A stretch of 64,000 nucleotides of DNA from Gordonia sp. X0973 (GCF_013348785.1 NZ_CP054691.1:2914001-2978000), one strand, 5' to 3'; positions 34,423-45,459 are shown, numbered from the stretch's first letter. Made by a program: numbers and translations. The notes: generated by a model not told the origin, from the sequence alone.

Positions 34423-35301
34423 TTAGAGGTCGCACCTCGCGTCGGCGGTGGCCCGGGCCAAGAGCGTCCCGTCGTCGGCATGGAGTTCCACGTCGACGGT
34501 CGAGAGTCGTCGGCCGATCTTCACCGGCTTCACCGTCGCGACGACCGGCTGCCCGTCGAGCGCGGGTGAGCGGAGGAAGGCGATCGTGAACTCGACGATC
34601 CGGTAGCCGACCCCCGGCCGCATGTTCGCGGCGATTCCGAAGGACGCGGCCTGCGCGGTGATGGTCGCGATGATGCCGCCGTGCATCGTGCCGAAGAAGT
34701 TGCCCATCCAGGCCACGGTTGGGACCGCCAGCCGCAGCGCCGACGGATCGGGATCGGCGATCGCCGCGCCGAGCAGCTCGGCCAGCGGACCGGCGGACAG
34801 CGAACCGTCCGCGATACCCGCGACGATCTGCGCACCGGACAGCGACGGGTCGAGTGGGGCCGGCAACTCCGCGTCGTCGGGCGCGGGCAGCGTCTCCCCC
34901 GCGACGACCTCCGATTCACCGATCACGGCGCGTCCGACGCGCACGCTGCGCGCTGACCCGCTCGCAACGGGCTCGCCGTCGCGAGACAGGCGCACCCGCG
35001 TCGAGCCGAACGATTCGTCGGACATCAGCAACCGGCCGTCGCCGCGCACGACGTCGCCGAGCGCCAGCCCGGCCCCGACCGAGACCGAGAGCCGCGCCTG
35101 CAACGACGACGACAAGCGGTCGGCCAAGGCGAACGGCAACCCGCCGAGGTCGTCGAACAGCACCATCAACGCGGGTAGCTCGACGCGACCGCGGTGGTCG
35201 ACGATCCGCGTTCCCATCGGCTGGGTCATCGAAATCGGGTCGGATCCGGGGACGATTCGGATCGCGAAGGCGTCGAACGCGTTCTTCGGGCGGTAGGTCA
35301 C
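34423..35301 (-). CDS. Hotdog-fold thioesterase-like protein
   Basis: The 292-residue protein has two hotdog-type halves. The C-terminal half has a clear PaaI-like motif (NFFGTMHGGIIATITAQAAS) and ends VKIGRRLSTVDVELHADDGT. The N-terminal half retains HRGRVELPALMVLFDDLGG. It would hydrolyse an acyl-CoA thioester. Its start overlaps the stop of the next upstream gene by 4 bp, so both are translated from one message. The physiological substrate is unknown. Confidence 0.85.
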   Translation of the reverse strand: MTYRPKNAFDAFAIRIVPGSDPISMTQPMGTRIVDHRGRVELPALMVLFDDLGGLPFALADRLSSSLQARLSVSVGAGLALGDVVRGDGRLLMSDESFGSTRVRLSRDGEPVASGSARSVRVGRAVIGESEVVAGETLPAPDDAELPAPLDPSLSGAQIVAGIADGSLSAGPLAELLGAAIADPDPSALRLAVPTVAWMGNFFGTMHGGIIATITAQAASFGIAANMRPGVGYRIVEFTIAFLRSPALDGQPVVATVKPVKIGRRLSTVDVELHADDGTLLARATADARCDL

Positions 35302-36323
35302 GACTTTCCGTCGAGAATCGCGGCGACCTCGGGCGAGGTGAAGAACGGCTCCAACTGTTCCCGCACGATGCGCTCCAGCTCGCCGGACTCCTTGACCGCG
35401 TCGAACAGCCGCGGCGCGCCGGCCACCGCGTATTCGACGAGGATGTCGCGCGTGATGTCGAGTTCGTCGAGCAGTTGCGCGGCCGGGTAGTCGCCGTAGA
35501 CGGTGAAGAATCCGTCGATCAGGGCGTCGACGAGTTTGAGGATCGGCTCCGAGGCGGCACCCGCGATCGCGACGTCCTGCCCCAGCCCGCCGATTCGCTT
35601 GGCGTCGTCGAGGGTCAACACCTTGTCGAGCCGGCCGATCTTCTTCTCGGCGTACATGTCGAACACCTCGAGCACGGCCGAGCGCGTCGACGGGTCTTTC
35701 AGCGTCGCGACGATGATCTTGTTCAGCCGGCCCATCGCGAACTCGGCGCCCTTGGCCGCGGTATCGCCGAAGAGTTCGCCGAACTGCTCGCCGGTCTTGC
35801 CGATCGCCTTGCCCGCGGCTTTGGTTCCGAAGGAGACGAGCGATCCGACGCCGGGGATCTTCTCCGCCACCGCACGGTTGCCCGCGATGACGTCGTTAAC
35901 GATCCGGCCGACGAACCGCGACGCGAGGGCAGCCATCATCGGGCTGTGCGTCAGGTCGTCGAGGGCCTTCTCCAGCAGAGGAGTCAGCGCGAGTACCTCG
36001 TCGGTGATACGTGCGACGTTGTCGCGGTCGATCACCTCGCGCAGCGTGTATGTCCCGGCCGGGTTCGACATCACCACCTCGGCACTTTGCTCGACGAGGG
36101 TCGTCGCGGCCGAGCTGGGCGGCACCGTCGTCGCGAGCATGCGTGCGATCGACTTGATCATCGCCGGGTCGACGAGGGCGGTCATGGTCGCCCCCTCGGC
36201 GACGGCGAGCACGTCGTCGACGGCCTTCTCGGCCAACTCGGGGAGTTCGTCGCCGGTGAGGCGGTTGATGGCCCAGGCGACCTGCGCGTCGAGCAGGGCC
36301 TGTGCAACATTCTCGGTTGTCAT
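35298..36323 (-). CDS. Uncharacterised 341-aa helical protein
   Basis: I do not recognise a family. The protein is predicted from composition to be mostly alpha-helical, with amphipathic and moderately hydrophobic stretches (VGSLVSFGTKAAGKAIGKTG, RIGGLGQDVAIAGAASEPIL) and no signal peptide. The C terminus reads RIVREQLEPFFTSPEVAAIL. It is coupled to the thioesterase-like gene by a 4-bp overlap, which suggests a role in lipid or acyl-CoA handling, but this is inference only. Confidence 0.75.
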   Translation of the reverse strand: MTTENVAQALLDAQVAWAINRLTGDELPELAEKAVDDVLAVAEGATMTALVDPAMIKSIARMLATTVPPSSAATTLVEQSAEVVMSNPAGTYTLREVIDRDNVARITDEVLALTPLLEKALDDLTHSPMMAALASRFVGRIVNDVIAGNRAVAEKIPGVGSLVSFGTKAAGKAIGKTGEQFGELFGDTAAKGAEFAMGRLNKIIVATLKDPSTRSAVLEVFDMYAEKKIGRLDKVLTLDDAKRIGGLGQDVAIAGAASEPILKLVDALIDGFFTVYGDYPAAQLLDELDITRDILVEYAVAGAPRLFDAVKESGELERIVREQLEPFFTSPEVAAILDGKS

Positions 36324-36361
36324 GGTTTGAGGATATGGGGTAGCCGGGCAAATCGGCGTTC

Positions 36362-36575
36362 GGTGCTCACTCGGCGGGGTTTGGGTGCCCACTCGGCGTG
36401 GTTTGGGTGCCCAGGTCTCGATACGACCCGGCGCCCGGCGGGGTTTTGCTTTCCACGGTGGTCGAGTGCCGTAGATGGTGGTCGAGTGCCGACGAGGCGC
36501 TAGCCGAGTCGGTGTATCGAGACCGCGCTAGCCGAGAAGGTGTATCGAGACCCGGCGGGAGCGAGGTGCCCAGCG
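36362..36575. repeat. Intergenic repeat cluster 3: 22-bp units and GGTCGAGTG elements
   Basis: Units beginning GGTGC(C/T)CA lie at 36362, 36384 and 36406, exactly 22 bp apart. They run into GGTCTCGATACG and then two GGTCGAGTGCCG elements (36460-36495) and two copies ending GTATCGAGACC. This fills the gap between the 341-aa gene's start and the stop of the gene at 36582. No gene is present. Confidence 0.88.
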
Positions 36576-36581
36576 CGGCGA

Positions 36582-37880
36582 CTAGCCGATCGGCGTGATC
36601 GGGATGGGGACCAGCGGCACGGCGCGGCCCCGGTCGGCGAAGGAGAAGGTCGAACCGGAGGAGAAGCGCACGATCGCGACCTCCCCCGCTTCCTTGCGGG
36701 GTTCGCCGCGCGCCATGTCGACGACCAGCTCGCCGTCGCTCAACCGCGCCCCGGCCACCGCCCACCGCGAGTCGACCCCGCAGACCATCGCGTCGAGCGG
36801 AGCGGTGAACTCGGGCGTGAGCAAGTCCATCCAGCCGCCGTCGCGCTGCGCCGGCGAATCCTGCGGCACGCGGATCCGCACACCGTCCCCGGAACCGCTC
36901 TCTTCGACGACGACCCCCGTGTACTGCCGCGGTCCGAGGATCGGATGCGCGCGCAGGACGGTCACGAGGTCGGCGGCGCTGTCGCCCAGGCGCAGCGCAT
37001 CGCGCAACCGCTCCGACGTCATGCCCGCGATCCCGATCAGCTGCTTGCCGGTGATCTCGCGCGCGACGTCGGCGCCCGCGCGCCGCGTCACCGACAGCCG
37101 GAACCCGATCGCCAGCAGATGGTGTTGCAGCGCGACCTCTTCGGCGATGCGCACCAGCGCGGTGTGGGCGAAGTCGCCGAACACCAAGTCCTCGACGAGC
37201 GGCCCCCGATAGTCGACCAGCCCGTCGGATGCGGCCCCGTCGATCGGGCTCAGCACGACATCGGCCGCCGCCGTCTCGAGGACCGGCAGCGTCACCTCGG
37301 GCAGCGGCAGCTCGTCGCGGTCGGGCTCGATGGTCACCGTCCACTCGCAGTGCGGATGACGGTCCGACGGCATGCGCGGCGGCCGGTGTACCGGCCGGAT
37401 GCGAGCACGACGATTGGTCGCGATCGCCGTCGCATCGAAGGTCGGATCCTCGATGTCGTGGCACATGGCGGTCACGTAGTCGTCGCCCATCGGTTCGACG
37501 TCCATGAGGGCGCCGCAGTGGTCGAGCACGAATCCGCCGTGGTATTCGTCGTGCACGACGTAGCGGAAGTCCATGAATTGCGGCGGCGCCCCGATGTCGA
37601 GTTGCAAACACTTGAACATGTCGACGACGCCGTCGCCGTCGATCCCCAGCGCGGCCCGCATCCGCCCGGTGTACACCGGGCTCGCCGCCATCCATTCCTC
37701 GATCGCGACCTGCGTCATCCCCTCGCGACCGAAGGCGCCGATCAGGTGTGCCATCCCGCTGCGGTCGATCAACTGGCCGGAGAGCAGCAGCTCCGGGAGG
37801 AGGGTGGCCAACTGTTGTTTCGCGAAGGACGCGTACGACGAGGAGTCTGCTTGCGATGTCCGACGGGCTGTATCGGTCAT
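36582..37880 (-). CDS. Uncharacterised 432-aa protein
   Basis: The family was not recognised. The protein is soluble. A potential metal- or cofactor-binding patch is visible: FRYVVHDEYHGGFVLDHCGA, followed by TAMCHDIEDPTFDATAIATN and ARIRPVHRPPRMPSDRHPHC. The N-terminal part (QQLATLLPELLLSGQLIDRS) is helical. It lies 4 bp downstream of an NTF2-like gene on the same strand, so they are probably cotranscribed, downstream of the CYP51 cluster but separated from it by a repeat block. A link to sterol or terpenoid breakdown is possible but unproven. Confidence 0.75.
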   Translation of the reverse strand: MTDTARRTSQADSSSYASFAKQQLATLLPELLLSGQLIDRSGMAHLIGAFGREGMTQVAIEEWMAASPVYTGRMRAALGIDGDGVVDMFKCLQLDIGAPPQFMDFRYVVHDEYHGGFVLDHCGALMDVEPMGDDYVTAMCHDIEDPTFDATAIATNRRARIRPVHRPPRMPSDRHPHCEWTVTIEPDRDELPLPEVTLPVLETAAADVVLSPIDGAASDGLVDYRGPLVEDLVFGDFAHTALVRIAEEVALQHHLLAIGFRLSVTRRAGADVAREITGKQLIGIAGMTSERLRDALRLGDSAADLVTVLRAHPILGPRQYTGVVVEESGSGDGVRIRVPQDSPAQRDGGWMDLLTPEFTAPLDAMVCGVDSRWAVAGARLSDGELVVDMARGEPRKEAGEVAIVRFSSGSTFSFADRGRAVPLVPIPITPIG

Positions 37881-37884
37881 CGCG

Positions 37885-38460
37885 TCACCAGAACTTCACG
37901 GGCGCCTTGCCGAAGTCGTACCACCCCGGCAGGTTGCCCGGTGCCGACTTCTCGACGCGGGCCAGCATCTCGTCGCTCATCGCCTTGTCCGTCATCAACT
38001 CGATGAACAACGACGAGACGTTTCCGTAGTCGAAGAAGTCGCGCTGCCATGCGAATTGGAAACCACCGCCGTATTTGAACCAGCTGCCCTGGATGCCCTC
38101 GAGCGCGTAATGCGTGCCGTCGGCGCGGGTGCGCTCGTAGACCTGCTTCCACAGCCCGATCATGTCGCCGGTGCGGTCGTCGATGACCCAGGTCTGATAC
38201 GGGTAGGTCCACCCGTTCAGCCCTTCCATCTCCTGGCCGAGCGCCAGCTCGCGGATCTCATCGCGACCGACGGCCATGAAGTCCTTCTGCGGCCCGTAGT
38301 TCCAGCCGTAGGTGGCGTCCTCGGTGTAGAAGTCGGCGAGCGGCTTCCAATCGCCGGCCTTCTCCGCCTCGATATTCGCGGCGAGCCACCGCGTCTTCAT
38401 CTCCTCCAGCTCGTCGCGGTCGAACGGCCCCAAACTGGTGGCGGCGCTGATCTCGGTCAT
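37885..38460 (-). CDS. NTF2/SnoaL-like protein
   Basis: The 191-residue protein has the NTF2-like cone fold pattern used by SnoaL-type cyclases and isomerases: RWLAANIEAEKAGDWKPLAD, FYTEDATYGWNYGPQKDFMA, VGRDEIRELALGQEMEGLNG and a late GGGFQFAWQRDFFDYGNVSS. Such proteins act as small-molecule isomerases, hydratases or binding proteins. The ATG at 38460 gives the usual N terminus. It heads a two-gene unit with the 432-aa protein. Confidence 0.82.
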   Translation of the reverse strand: MTEISAATSLGPFDRDELEEMKTRWLAANIEAEKAGDWKPLADFYTEDATYGWNYGPQKDFMAVGRDEIRELALGQEMEGLNGWTYPYQTWVIDDRTGDMIGLWKQVYERTRADGTHYALEGIQGSWFKYGGGFQFAWQRDFFDYGNVSSLFIELMTDKAMSDEMLARVEKSAPGNLPGWYDFGKAPVKFW

Positions 38461-38518
38461 GGTGTCAGTCCCTCTTTCGTTGATCACGTTTTGTTGTCAT
38501 CTCGCTTGGCATGTCGTC

Positions 38519-38762
38519 AGGTCTCGATACGGTTCCTCGCCTAGCGGCTCGGATCCACTCGACCAGCGCGGATCCACTCGACCACCCCCGGATCCACCGC
38601 CGGATCGAGTGATCGCGACGAAGGAGCGGTCGTATCGAGATCTCGACCACCCCGGATCCACCGCCGACCACCGGACCCACCGCCGCCGATCGGTGGTCGA
38701 GTGAACTCGAGGCGCTAGCCGAGAATTCGTATCGAGACCCAGACAGCCGCATATCGAGACCC
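38519..38762. repeat. Intergenic repeat cluster 4: inverted pair of GGTCGAGTG/GTATCGAGACC elements
   Basis: The 305-bp gap between the NTF2-like gene and the ferredoxin gene is made of the second repeat family. One element runs AGGTCTCGATACGG to CCACTCGACC (38519-38563). A second, in the opposite orientation, runs GGTGGTCGAGTG to TATCGAGACCC (38693-38740). Between them are GGATCCACCG and GGATCGAGTG fragments. The 22-bp family is absent here. No gene is present. Confidence 0.85.
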
Positions 38763-38765
38763 CGG

Positions 38766-40349
<1,584 letters not shown>

Positions 40350-41138
40350 TCACTCTTTGCGCTCGGAGGTGAGCTTGCCTTCGGCTTCGACTTCCACGAC
40401 GCGCATGTGCGCGCCGGGCGGCATCGCGACGATCGCCCCGATGGCCTGCGCGAGGTTGTCCGGGGAGAGGAAGTTGCCGTGCCGCGCGAGGCCGAAGGCG
40501 ATCCAGTCGTTGAGCATCGCCGTCGTCTCCTCCTGGTCGAGGTTCATCCCCATCCCGGTGAGGGTCTGGCCGGGGCGGATGATGCTGGCGCGCACCCCGG
40601 TGCCCTCCAGTTCCATCTGCGCGGTCGCGACGAGGCCGTCGACGCCGGTCTTCGCGGCGACATAGGCCGAGGACCAGGGCCGCGGATGCACGGCGACGTC
40701 GGAGCCGATGAACACGAAGTCGCCGCGACGGCGCTCGATCATCCCGGGCACGATCGCACGGTAGAGCCGGAACGCCCCGACGAGGTGGATGTCGATCTGC
40801 TCGGCCCACTTCTCGACAGAGATCTCGTGCGCCCGTCCGATACCGAGGTCGCCGGCACCGGCGACCGCGATTTCGATTGGCCCCCAAGCCGATTCGACCT
40901 CGCGCACAGCGGCGAGCACCGAGTCGTTGTCGGTGACGTCGAGCGCGACGGCCATCGCCTCACCGCCGTCGGCGATGATCTGTTCGGCGATCTCCTTGCA
41001 TTTCTCGACGCGGCGGGCACCGAGGGCGACGGGGTAGCCGGCCTTGGCAAGCCATCGTGCGGTCGCCTCCCCGATTCCCGACGAGGCGCCGGCGACGAAG
41101 ACGGGTCGACGGTCGGGGTGCGGTCCGAAGGCGGGCAT
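40350..41138 (-). CDS. Short-chain dehydrogenase/reductase
   Basis: The 262-residue SDR has an N-terminal dinucleotide loop (VFVAGASSGIGEATARWLAK), VALDVTDNDS, the catalytic Ser in FVFIGSDVAV and YVAAK in SSAYVAAKTGVDGL, with the terminal extension typical of this cluster. It lies between CYP123 (1-bp overlap) and CYP51 (10-bp gap), corresponding by order to Rv0765c. It probably oxidises or reduces a steroid- or terpenoid-like alcohol/ketone made by the P450s; that substrate is inferred. Confidence 0.92.
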   Translation of the reverse strand: MPAFGPHPDRRPVFVAGASSGIGEATARWLAKAGYPVALGARRVEKCKEIAEQIIADGGEAMAVALDVTDNDSVLAAVREVESAWGPIEIAVAGAGDLGIGRAHEISVEKWAEQIDIHLVGAFRLYRAIVPGMIERRRGDFVFIGSDVAVHPRPWSSAYVAAKTGVDGLVATAQMELEGTGVRASIIRPGQTLTGMGMNLDQEETTAMLNDWIAFGLARHGNFLSPDNLAQAIGAIVAMPPGAHMRVVEVEAEGKLTSERKE

Positions 41139-42373
41139 CAGCGGGCCGTCACTTTCATCGGGAGGCTGGCGAAGCCCCGGACGTTGACCGAGTGGACGCG
41201 CTCGGCGTTCTCGAGGTCGAGTTCGTACCCGGCGACGCTGCGCGCCACCGCGTCGAGCCCGATATTGCTCTCCAGCCGCGCCAAGTGGGCGCCGAGGCAG
41301 AAGTGGGTGCCGAGCCCGAAGCTCATCAGGTTCTGTCCGACCTCGCGGCCCAGCACGTACCGGTCGGCGTCGTCGCCGAACACCTCGGCGTCACGGTTGG
41401 CCGAGCCGACCAACAACAGCACGCGCTGCTCGGCCGGGATCACGATGCCGCCGAACTCCGCGTCGGCCACGACCCGGCGCAGCACCATCTGCGTCGAGTT
41501 GTCGTAGCGCAGCGTCTCCTCGGTCCACAACGGCACCAGGTCGGGGTCGTCGAGGACGCGGGTCAGCTGATCGCGGTTCTCATGCGCCCAGTAAGCGGCG
41601 TTGGCCAGCAGCTTCGTCGTCGTCTCATTGCCCGCGACGACCATCAGCATCATGAAGCCGTTGATCTCCTCGTCGGTGAGCGCGACGTGCTCGCCGGACT
41701 CCTCATCGACGATCTCGGCTTCCAGCAGGGCCGAGACGAGGTCGTCGCCGGGTGATTTCCGGCGGTCGGCGACCAGCTCGTTGTAGTAGGTGTAGAGCGC
41801 GAGGTAGGCGTGGATCGCCGCCTCGGGGACGTCGAGGACGCCCTCCTCGCGGTGGATGAGCAGGTCGGACTGCTCGCGCAGGAAGGCGCGGTCGGCGACC
41901 GGGACGCCGAGCAATTCGCTCACGACGTCCATCGGCAGCTTGCCCGCGAAGTCGGCGACGTAGTCGAATTCGCCCTTCTCCAAGCACTGATCCCAGTGCT
42001 CGGTGGTGAGCTCACGGATCCGCTGCGCCAACTCGTTCACGCGTCGCGGGGTGAACCCCTTGGACACGAGCTTGCGGATCCGCAGGTGCTTCGGGTCGTC
42101 CATCGCGAGGAAGGACATCACGTTGCTGGCGTTGGGCCCGTAGGACATCGCGTCCATCGAGACCCCCCACGCATTCGACAGCGAGACGTTGTCGCGGAAG
42201 GCCTGCCGCACGTCCTGGTGCCGCGACAGCGCCCAGAAGTCGAGCGTCGAGTTGTAGTAGACCGGCGCCTCGGCCCGCAGGCGGGCGTAGGTCGGGTACG
42301 GGTCCTCGTGGAAGTCGTAGGCGTACGGGTCGAAGGGCAGCCGGTGCTCCATCCCGGCGATCGTCGTGCTCAC
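41138..42373 (-). CDS. Cytochrome P450, CYP123-like
   Basis: The 411-residue P450 has all core motifs: MVVAGNETTTKLLANAAYW (I helix), TEETLRYDNSTQMVLRRVV (ExxR region) and the haem loop SFGLGTHFCLGAHLARLE. The GTG at 42373 overlaps the TetR stop by 4 bp. An ATG seven codons downstream (42352) is the alternative start. By position it equals M. tuberculosis cyp123 (Rv0766c). It would share the ferredoxin at 38766. Substrate unknown. Confidence 0.92.
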   Translation of the reverse strand: MSTTIAGMEHRLPFDPYAYDFHEDPYPTYARLRAEAPVYYNSTLDFWALSRHQDVRQAFRDNVSLSNAWGVSMDAMSYGPNASNVMSFLAMDDPKHLRIRKLVSKGFTPRRVNELAQRIRELTTEHWDQCLEKGEFDYVADFAGKLPMDVVSELLGVPVADRAFLREQSDLLIHREEGVLDVPEAAIHAYLALYTYYNELVADRRKSPGDDLVSALLEAEIVDEESGEHVALTDEEINGFMMLMVVAGNETTTKLLANAAYWAHENRDQLTRVLDDPDLVPLWTEETLRYDNSTQMVLRRVVADAEFGGIVIPAEQRVLLLVGSANRDAEVFGDDADRYVLGREVGQNLMSFGLGTHFCLGAHLARLESNIGLDAVARSVAGYELDLENAERVHSVNVRGFASLPMKVTAR

Positions 42374-42969
42374 TGGTGCTCCTTCAAGATCAGCAGGGCC
42401 GCCTCGGTCAGGCGGTCGGCGGTGTCCTCGTAGGACATGTGGCCCATACCCGCGTGGACGAGGCCGCCGGCGTACAGCATTTCCAGCGCCTCGACGACGG
42501 GCCCCGGGTTCTGCGCGTCGACCTCCAGCGCGTCGGCGAGGCGGCGGCGGATGAACCCGCCGATGCGCAGGCGCAGGTGCTCGACGTCGGGGTCGGTGCC
42601 CAGCAGCGCGACGGTGACCGCTCCGCCCAGATCGCCGTCGCCGGTGACGATGAGCGCGATCGACCGCAGCAGCTCGACGACGCGCTGCGCCGGTGTCGCA
42701 CTCATGTCCGGCTCGGGCACCCCCTGGGCGAGCCGTCGCCAGAACACCTCGGCGACGAGGTGGCTCTTGGAGCTGAAGTAGGTGTACGCCGTCGCCGGCG
42801 CGACGCCGGCCAGCTTGGCGACCGAGCGCACCGTGAGGCCGTCGAAGCCGTCGGCGCGCAGGACCTCGACGGCGGCGTCGGTCAGCTTGGCGACCGTCTC
42901 CGCCTGCTGCGCGGTCAGGCGTCGACGGGTGGATTCGGTCGAAACCGAAGTTGCTGCGGGGGTGGACAT
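42370..42969 (-). CDS. TetR-family regulator of the CYP51/AldA cluster
   Basis: The 199-residue protein has a TetR helix-turn-helix (DGLTVRSVAKLAGVAPATAY, TYFSSKSHLVAEVFWRR) and a helical C-terminal domain ending TEAALLILKE. It is the first gene of the leftward CYP operon and is divergent from the aldehyde dehydrogenase gene. The palindrome at 43000-43021 between them is the likely operator. It corresponds by position to Rv0767c. Confidence 0.93.
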   Translation of the reverse strand: MSTPAATSVSTESTRRRLTAQQAETVAKLTDAAVEVLRADGFDGLTVRSVAKLAGVAPATAYTYFSSKSHLVAEVFWRRLAQGVPEPDMSATPAQRVVELLRSIALIVTGDGDLGGAVTVALLGTDPDVEHLRLRIGGFIRRRLADALEVDAQNPGPVVEALEMLYAGGLVHAGMGHMSYEDTADRLTEAALLILKEHQ

Positions 42970-42999
42970 GTGAGCGACGTTACACTACGTTTGTACTCA

Positions 43000-43021
43000 C
43001 GTCTAGACACTTGTCCAGACG
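43000..43021. promoter_or_regulatory. TetR operator between the CYP operon and aldA
   Basis: A 22-bp inverted repeat has the inner core CTAGACACTTGTCCAG (43003-43018) extended on both sides by CGT/ACG. Each 10-bp arm has one mismatch. It lies 31 bp from the TetR start and 56 bp from the aldA start. The inner motif CTNGACANNTGTCNAG occurs again at 54625-54640 before the LLM oxidoreductase gene, which supports its being a real regulator site. Confidence 0.8.
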
Positions 43022-43076
43022 GTGGCCCAGTAACTGGGCCGCCGACGCCCGCACCGCGCCCGACGAGGGAGATTCC

Positions 43077-44543
43077 ATGACCTTGCGCCCACAAAACAGC
43101 TCTGACCTGCTGATCGACGGCAAGCTCGTCCCCGGTTCGCAGGGCAGCTTCCCGATCCTCAACCCGGCGACCGAGCAGGTCATCGGCCACGCCGCCGACG
43201 CCGGGCCCGACGACATGGACGCCGCGATCGACTCCGCCCGACGCGCCTTCGACACCACCGGCTGGTCGCGCGACCACGCCTTGCGCGCCCGGTGTCTGCG
43301 CCAACTGCGCGACGCGCTGCTCACTCACAGCGACGAGTTCCGGGCATTGACCACCGAGGAGGTCGGCGCCCCCGCCTTCCTCACCGGCGGCCCGCAGTTC
43401 GAGGGCCCGGTGCGCGACCTCGGCTACTTCGCCGACCTGGCCGAGAACTACGAGTGGACCCGCGATCTGGGCCGTGCCGAGCCGATGGGCATCCCGAATC
43501 TGCGGGAGATCCGCCACGAGGCCGCCGGTGTCGTCGGGGCCATCACCCCGTGGAACTTCCCGCACCAGATCAACTTCGCCAAGATCGGGCCGGCGCTCGC
43601 GGCCGGATGCACCGTCGTGCTCAAACCCGCCCCGGACACCCCGTGGGCCGCGGCTCTCGTCGGCAAGGTCATCGCCGAGGAGACCGACTTCCCGCCCGGC
43701 GTGATCAACATCGTCACCTCGTCGGATCACTCCCTCGGGGAACAACTCGTGGCCGATCCCCGCGTCGACATCGTCTCCTTCACCGGGTCGACGGCCACCG
43801 GGCGCAAGGTGATGGCCGCGGCCACGCAGAACCTGACCAAGGTGTTCCTGGAGCTCGGCGGCAAGTCGGCGTTCATCGTCCTCGACGACGCCGATCTGAA
43901 CGGCGCCTGCAGCATGGCCGCGTTCAACGTCGTCACCCACGCCGGGCAGGGTTGCGCGATCACCACGCGCCTGCTCGTCCCGCGCGAGAAGCTCGCCGAG
44001 GCGATCGCCGCCACCGGCAAGGCGATGGCCGGGCTGAAGGCCGACGACCCGTCGAAACCCGGCACCATCTGCGGGCCGCTGATCTCCGCGGCCCAGCGCG
44101 AACGGGTCGAGGGGTATCTCGAGCTGGCCGTCGAAGAGGGCGGGACCATCGAATGCGGCGGCGGCCGCCCCGCCGACAAGGAGAAGGGCTTCTTCATCGA
44201 GCCGACGCTGATCTCCGGCCTCGACAACTCCGCACGTGTGGCGCAGGAAGAAATCTTCGGCCCGGTGCTCGTGATCCTGCCGCACGACGGCGACGACGAC
44301 GCGATCCGCATCGCCAACGACTCCCCCTACGGGCTGTCCGGCATGGTCTACGGCTCCGACGAGGCGCGGGTGAACCACGTCGTCGACTCCGTGCGCACCG
44401 GGACGATGGGTGTCAACGGCGGTATCTGGTACGCCGCCGACGTCCCCTTCGGCGGCTACAAACACTCCGGGATCGGCCGCGAGATGGGTGTGGCCGGCTT
44501 CGAGGAATACCTGGAGACCAAATCCGTCGCGAAGCCCGCCTGA
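43077..44543 (+). CDS. aldA: Aldehyde dehydrogenase
   Basis: The 488-residue NAD(P)-dependent enzyme has the standard pattern: VGAITPWNFPHQINFAKIGP, VSFTGSTATGRKVM, the general-base Glu in FLELGGKSAF, the catalytic Cys in HAGQGCAITTRLLVPR, and EEIFGPVLVILPHD. It oxidises an aldehyde to a carboxylic acid. It is the first gene rightwards of the TetR operator and corresponds by order to aldA (Rv0768). The ATG at 43077 gives the family N terminus TLRPQNSSDLLIDGKLVPGS. Confidence 0.93.
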   Translation: MTLRPQNSSDLLIDGKLVPGSQGSFPILNPATEQVIGHAADAGPDDMDAAIDSARRAFDTTGWSRDHALRARCLRQLRDALLTHSDEFRALTTEEVGAPAFLTGGPQFEGPVRDLGYFADLAENYEWTRDLGRAEPMGIPNLREIRHEAAGVVGAITPWNFPHQINFAKIGPALAAGCTVVLKPAPDTPWAAALVGKVIAEETDFPPGVINIVTSSDHSLGEQLVADPRVDIVSFTGSTATGRKVMAAATQNLTKVFLELGGKSAFIVLDDADLNGACSMAAFNVVTHAGQGCAITTRLLVPREKLAEAIAATGKAMAGLKADDPSKPGTICGPLISAAQRERVEGYLELAVEEGGTIECGGGRPADKEKGFFIEPTLISGLDNSARVAQEEIFGPVLVILPHDGDDDAIRIANDSPYGLSGMVYGSDEARVNHVVDSVRTGTMGVNGGIWYAADVPFGGYKHSGIGREMGVAGFEEYLETKSVAKPA

Positions 44544-44544
44544 C

Positions 44545-44685
44545 ACCGCCGAGTGGGCACCCCAAATACACCGAGTGGGCACCCAAGCACGAGTAAATCC
44601 GCGGTGGTCGAGTGGATCCGAGCCGCTAGGCGAGGAACCGTATCGAGACCGCCGCCAGCCGAGGAACCGTATCGAGACCCCGCAA
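44545..44685. repeat. Intergenic repeat cluster 5
   Basis: Two units with CCGAGTGGGCACC begin at about 44549 and 44571, 22 bp apart. They are followed by a GGTGGTCGAGTGGATCCGAG element at 44603 and two copies ending AACCGTATCGAGACC. It lies between the aldA stop and the next gene of the same operon, so the operon is interrupted by repeats rather than by a gene. No coding region is present. Confidence 0.87.
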
Positions 44686-44721
44686 GACGAAATGCCAACC
44701 CAACAGAGATAGGACAACACC

Positions 44722-45459
44722 ATGAGTTCAGGACGTTTCGACGGTAAGACGATCATCGTCACCGGTGCCGCGGGCGGCATCGGTGAGGGCTATGCGCGCG
44801 GGCTCGCCGAGGAGGGCGCGAATGTCGTCGTCGCCGATCTCAACGACGAGGCCGGCGAGGAGGTCGCCGCCGACATCGGCGGGCTGTACGTTCACACCGA
44901 CGTCTCCGACCCCGAGTCCGCCGAGAACCTCGCGGCCAAGTCGGTGGAGCGCTACGGCACCATCCACGGCCTGGTCAACAACGCCGCGATCTACGGCGGC
45001 ATGAAGCTCGACTTCCTCATCACCGTGCCGTGGGACTACTACAAGAAGTTCATGGGCGTGAACCTCGACGGCGCGCTGGCCGTCACCCGCGCGGTCTACC
45101 CGCATATGAAGGACGGCGGTTCGATCGTCAACCAGAGTTCGACGGCGGCCTACATGTACAGCGGCTTCTACGGCCTCGCGAAGGCGGGCATCAACAACCT
45201 GACCTTCCAGCTCGCGACGGAACTCGGCGGCAACAACATCCGCGTCAACGCGATCGCCCCCGGCCCCACCGACACCGAGGCCACCCGCTCCACCACGCCG
45301 ATGGAGATGGTCCAGGACATGGTGAGCAAGCTGCCCCTCAAGCGGTTCGGCACCCCCGACGACCACGTCGGCATGTGCAAATTCCTCCTCTCCGACGAGG
45401 CCAACTGGATCACCGGGCAGATCTTCAACGTCGACGGCGGTCAGGTCTACCGCCCATGA
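44722..45459 (+). CDS. Short-chain dehydrogenase/reductase
   Basis: The 245-residue SDR has the TGxxxGxG loop (IIVTGAAGGIGEGYARGLAE), VNNAAIYGGM, the catalytic Ser in SIVNQSSTAAYMYSG, YxxxK in FYGLAKAGINNL and the C-terminal WITGQIFNVDGGQVYRP. It corresponds by position to Rv0769. Its ATG has a GAGATAGGA box upstream. The stop overlaps the start of the next gene by 4 bp, so the right arm of the cluster is one operon despite the repeat block before it. Confidence 0.93.
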   Translation: MSSGRFDGKTIIVTGAAGGIGEGYARGLAEEGANVVVADLNDEAGEEVAADIGGLYVHTDVSDPESAENLAAKSVERYGTIHGLVNNAAIYGGMKLDFLITVPWDYYKKFMGVNLDGALAVTRAVYPHMKDGGSIVNQSSTAAYMYSGFYGLAKAGINNLTFQLATELGGNNIRVNAIAPGPTDTEATRSTTPMEMVQDMVSKLPLKRFGTPDDHVGMCKFLLSDEANWITGQIFNVDGGQVYRP